A DNA stretch of 64,000 nucleotides, taken from positions 248,001-312,000 of the forward strand of contig JAJFFG010000050.1 in NCBI GenBank assembly GCA_021776825.1, read 5' to 3'. The translations under genes and the position numbers were made by a program. Shown in pieces: positions 60,921 through 64,000 of this stretch. The DNA comes from Planctomycetota bacterium (GTDB lineage: Bacteria > Planctomycetota > JAJSAM01 > JAJVHW01). The notes under the pieces are model-generated. The model was not told the DNA's origin and did not search any database. It saw only the letters and a list, made by a program, of their open reading frames with translations. Each line of letters opens with the position of its first letter. The stretch's first letter is position 1.

Positions 60921-62873
60921 ATGACCGCAGTTCGCGACCGCCTCCCGAACCCGCCGCTGGCGGCGGTCTGGCTCGTGGCGGCGGTCCTGCTGATCTACCT
61001 CCCGTCGTGCTTCACGAACCAGTGGGTCATCGACGACTACCGGTTCATCGTGAACAACGCGTTCCTCGAGTCCGCTTCGGGGCTCGGGGACTGGCTTCGC
61101 ATCTTCTCGGATCCCTACACCGCCGATCCGACCGCCGGCGACGGCATCGTTCGCCCGCTCCGGACAGCGAGTTTCCTCCTCGACCTGCGGCTGTTCGGAC
61201 CGGAACCGATCGCGTTCCATCTGCACTCGTTGGCGTGGCACTGCGCTGCGGTCCTTCTCGGCCATCGATTGCTCACCCGACTCGTCGGTCCCGCTGCGGC
61301 GTTCTGGGGAGCGCTCGTCTGGGCGCTGCATCCCATGCAGGTCGAGTCGGTGGCGTGGGTCTCCAGCCGCGGCGATCTCGCCATGGGCGCGTTCACGATC
61401 GGGGCGCTGCTGCTGGAACTGCGCAGTCGGGGCCGGGACAGCTGGCTCGCCGGAGCGCTCGCCGCTGGTCTGATCGCGTTGCTCTGGAAGGAGACGGCGG
61501 TTGTGCTACCGCTGCTCGTCGTCGCCGTGCATCGGTTCGGCCCGGACGAACGCCACCGCATGGGACTGCGGGACGCTCTAGTGCGAGCCGTCCCGTATCT
61601 CGTCGTCGTCGCTGCGTACCTGGTCTACCGGCAGAGCGTTCTCAGTGGGCCGATCGAGCACACGCGCGGGTTCGTGCTCGGCGGGTCGACTGCGGGCACG
61701 TTCGCGACGATGTTCCGCGGCTTCGCTGCCTACGTCGGCTTCGCCGCGCTGCCGGTCGCGCCGGCGAACGAGTGGTACCTGCCCGTCTCCACGTCGCTGC
61801 TGAGCCCGACGGTGCTGCTCTGCCTCGCGCTCCACGTGGCCCTGATCGTCGGCGCGTGGCGCTGGCGTGTGACGCGTCCGGTCCTCGCCTTGTGCGCAGC
61901 GCTCTTCTACGTGCCGCTGATCCCGGTAGCAAACTGGCCGTTCCAGCTCGGCATCCCCACCGCAGAGAGGTTCCTCTACCTATCGCTGCTCGGACTGGCC
62001 CTGCTCGTGGCGACGCTCCTCCGTCGTGCGCCGCGCGCGTGGCCCGCCGTCGCGCTCGCGGTCCTCGCCTGTGGCGTCGGGTCGGTGGTGCGCACCGCGG
62101 ACTGGAAGGACGACGCGGCGGCACAGGCCGTCGCCGCCCGACACGGCCGCAGTCCGCAGGTCCACGCGCTACGCGCAGTGCACACTCGTCTCGCTGCACT
62201 CGAAGCGCAGGCGGACGGAGATGACGAGGCCGCGCAGCGCCTGTTCGAGTCGGCTCTTGCCTCGGCACACGCGTCGCTCGACCTCTGGCACGAGATCGAG
62301 GTCGTCAGTCACTCCCGCAGTCACGTCGTGCTGTCCGCGCACACGAACGCCGCCGACCTCTGCATCCGACTCGGCCGTCCGGGCGAAGCGCTCTGGCATG
62401 CCGACCAGTGCGCCGCGATCGGCGACGCCATCTTCCCGCAGACGCAGCTCAATCGAGCTCGCGCGCTCGTGGACCTGCGACGGGGTCCAGCGGCACGGCG
62501 AGCACTCATCCGACTGGCGGAGGTCACGACCGAGTTCAAGTCCGCGGTGGCGCTTGGGCGGCGGGCGGTGGCGATGGCGGGGCACGAGCACAAGGCGTTG
62601 TTCGAAGCCGGAGCGCCGCGCCGCATCGCCGGCGGGCCGCCGGAGGGATACCGCGCGGCTCTGGAGAGCGCCGACCTCACCGACTTCCAGCGAGCTGCCT
62701 GCCATGAGGAGATCGGGGAGGAGCAGCGCGCCGCCGAGCTCTTCGCCAGTGCGATCGCGGCCGGCGGGCTCGAACGCGAGCAACTCGAACGCGCGACTCT
62801 GGCGATCCGCCGCATCCGTGAGGGATGCCCGGACTGGCGCGATCACGGACTCGGCGGCGACTCCGAACGGTAG
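60921..62873 (+). CDS. TMTC-like multi-pass membrane protein (DUF1736 type)
   Basis: The 650-residue product has about ten transmembrane helices in its first two thirds, with 'WVIDDYRFIVNN' in the first outer loop (the DD of GT-C glycosyltransferases), 'HLHSLAWHCAAVLLGHRLL', 'HPMQVESVAWVSSRGDL' and 'TAERFLYLSLLGLALLV'. These are the hallmarks of the TMTC/O-mannosyltransferase-like family common in planctomycetes. The C-terminal third (about 415-650) is a soluble helical part in the place of the TPR repeats usual in the family. Protein glycosylation is inferred from the family, not shown. Confidence 0.8.
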   Translation: MTAVRDRLPNPPLAAVWLVAAVLLIYLPSCFTNQWVIDDYRFIVNNAFLESASGLGDWLRIFSDPYTADPTAGDGIVRPLRTASFLLDLRLFGPEPIAFHLHSLAWHCAAVLLGHRLLTRLVGPAAAFWGALVWALHPMQVESVAWVSSRGDLAMGAFTIGALLLELRSRGRDSWLAGALAAGLIALLWKETAVVLPLLVVAVHRFGPDERHRMGLRDALVRAVPYLVVVAAYLVYRQSVLSGPIEHTRGFVLGGSTAGTFATMFRGFAAYVGFAALPVAPANEWYLPVSTSLLSPTVLLCLALHVALIVGAWRWRVTRPVLALCAALFYVPLIPVANWPFQLGIPTAERFLYLSLLGLALLVATLLRRAPRAWPAVALAVLACGVGSVVRTADWKDDAAAQAVAARHGRSPQVHALRAVHTRLAALEAQADGDDEAAQRLFESALASAHASLDLWHEIEVVSHSRSHVVLSAHTNAADLCIRLGRPGEALWHADQCAAIGDAIFPQTQLNRARALVDLRRGPAARRALIRLAEVTTEFKSAVALGRRAVAMAGHEHKALFEAGAPRRIAGGPPEGYRAALESADLTDFQRAACHEEIGEEQRAAELFASAIAAGGLEREQLERATLAIRRIREGCPDWRDHGLGGDSER

Positions 62874-62879
62874 TCTCGC

Positions 62880-64000
62880 TCAGCGCTCCCGCGGCGGCGG
62901 AGGCGGATCGTACGGCTCCGACGGTTGCCGCGGTGGAGGCGGATCGTGCGGTGGCGGCCCGTGACGCTCCGGATCGTGGTCGGGAGGATCGACGTAGTCC
63001 GGCGCGTCCCTGGCGATCCGAGGCGGGAGCGTCGTCGCGCGGCGCGGCTTCGGGACGATGCACTTGATCCACGTGTTCGGCGCTGTGCCCCAAATCGGCT
63101 CGCCGCTGAACTCGGCGCCGAGGTGCTTGCGCCAGATGCCGGCCGCATCGTGCCAGGGCTTCGTCGGTGCAACGGCCAGGCGGTCGGCTCCCGGATCGAG
63201 CTCGGCGATGAACTCGGCCACGTCGGAGGTGTCATCACATGCTGACCAGTTGCCCTGCGTCGTCGATGCGAACGCGACGCCGCCGTCGGGCGCCTCGGCG
63301 CTGACGCCGAAGTACGACGCTCCGCCCCAACGCATGCGGTTGGCGACCACGTTGAACACGACCCAGTCGCCCTCATGGAGCTCGACGTTGACGCGCTCGG
63401 TGATCGCGCCGTGGACGTCTTCCAGCATCGACCGATGTGAGGTCGGAACACGCTTCCCGTTGACCCAGATGTCCACCACGAAGTCATCCGCGACGAGGAG
63501 GAGCGAGGTGGCGATCGGCGGCGGCGGGATCGGCCGCTCCGCACCTGACACACGGACGACCTGATCAGCGTGCGTGATGTAGACGGAGCCATCCGGACCG
63601 ACCGACGGACGCCAGCGATGCGGTGCCGCGCCGGTCGCGATCGAGCCGCTCACGTCCCCCATCCGGTCGACCAGGTAGAGCGTGCCGTCGGCGTCGACGG
63701 TCAGGGTGTCGCCCCCGAGTGCGGTCGCCGGGCGAGTGAGTGACGATGCCGCCAGCCGCGACTGCCAGCGCACCCGCCCGTTGAGGTCGAGGCAGGACAG
63801 GTGTCCAGAGGAGTGCGTGACGCGCAGATGTCCGTCGTCGGAGAGCGCCATGCCCGTGAGCCCCTTGCCGAGCCGCTTGGTCCACAGAAACTTGCGTGTG
63901 CGTAGGCTGACGCAGCGCACCTCGCCGGTCGACGTGGCGCCGAGCAGCCGGTCTCCCAGCACCATCAGCTGGCGCATGCCGTTCTTCAGCTGCCAGAGCT
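62880..64000 (-). CDS. PQQ-like repeat protein, C-terminal part
   Basis: The frame is open to the right edge, so the N-terminus lies outside; about 373 residues are visible. The first part reads as beta-propeller blades of the PQQ-like type ('VRCVSLRTRKFLWTKRLG', 'LSCLDLNGRVRWQSRL', 'LTVDADGTLYLVDRMG'). A second domain (about 'DDFVVDIWVNGKRVP' to 'WIKCIVPK') looks like a beta-sandwich found in planctomycete proteins. The end is a Pro/Asp/His-rich tail with repeats of PPPHDPPPPR type. The last 120 residues carry no known catalytic motif. It converges on the TMTC-like gene, 6 bases away. Confidence 0.7.
   Translation of the reverse strand, partial: LWQLKNGMRQLMVLGDRLLGATSTGEVRCVSLRTRKFLWTKRLGKGLTGMALSDDGHLRVTHSSGHLSCLDLNGRVRWQSRLAASSLTRPATALGGDTLTVDADGTLYLVDRMGDVSGSIATGAAPHRWRPSVGPDGSVYITHADQVVRVSGAERPIPPPPIATSLLLVADDFVVDIWVNGKRVPTSHRSMLEDVHGAITERVNVELHEGDWVVFNVVANRMRWGGASYFGVSAEAPDGGVAFASTTQGNWSACDDTSDVAEFIAELDPGADRLAVAPTKPWHDAAGIWRKHLGAEFSGEPIWGTAPNTWIKCIVPKPRRATTLPPRIARDAPDYVDPPDHDPERHGPPPHDPPPPRQPSEPYDPPPPPRER

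Overview
The window is bacterial, very GC-rich chromosomal DNA with tight gene packing and many 4-base ATGA/GTGA overlaps. The content best fits Planctomycetota or a close relative. The pointers are a PilB-type ATPase locus with planctomycete-style pilins, VCBS/FG-GAP proteins, DUF1570-type metallopeptidases, carboxypeptidase-regulatory-like proteins, a TMTC-like DUF1736 membrane protein and a nickel superoxide dismutase typical of marine bacteria. This assignment is an inference from gene content. No rRNA is present to confirm it.

Region 1 (1-11.2 kb) holds the 3' end of a Rieske oxygenase gene, a SWIM/SNF2 helicase overlapping an OmpR-type response regulator, and a pilus/secretion signalling locus. 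That locus has a PilB/GspE ATPase carrying its own zinc ribbon and receiver domain, a zinc-finger membrane protein with a pseudopilin-like head, a pilin fused to a concanavalin-like domain, and a PAS-PAS hybrid histidine kinase. Region 2 (11.2-17.1 kb) is a translationally coupled glnS-gatE-gatD cluster: GlnRS with a YqeY tail next to the archaeal-type amidotransferase GatDE. This is the most surprising feature of the window.

Region 3 (17.1-33.3 kb) contains a fatty-acid/phospholipid cluster in classic order (rpmF-plsX-fabD-fabG-acpP-fabF), then alaS, recA, thpR, a PfkB kinase, a flippase-like protein, a HEAT-repeat lipoprotein, fabI and tRNA-Leu(CAG). Region 4 (33.3-36.5 kb) carries smpB and, about 2 kb away, a tmRNA gene (ssrA), so both parts of trans-translation lie together. 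A repeat family with terminal inverted repeats and a DUF1570-like protein that has lost its active site lie around them.

Region 5 (36.5-47.9 kb) has a peptide-type ABC binding protein, threonine dehydratase, a four-gene coupled cluster (fused ABC transporter, PDZ lipoprotein, two FG-GAP proteins), the nickel SOD module sodN-sodX-transporter, and YqgE. Region 6 (47.9-64 kb) has an MTA/SAH deaminase-like amidohydrolase, an M1 aminopeptidase with a HEAT tail, secG, a histidine-phosphatase/DUF3616 fusion, a DUF1570 metallopeptidase, two regulatory-like-domain proteins (one apparently frameshifted), gcvT-gcvH, a TMTC-like membrane protein and a partial PQQ-like protein.

No CRISPR array, prophage or intact insertion sequence was seen. 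The repeats present are a MITE-like family, in-frame 15-base arrays in thpR, and short intergenic arrays.
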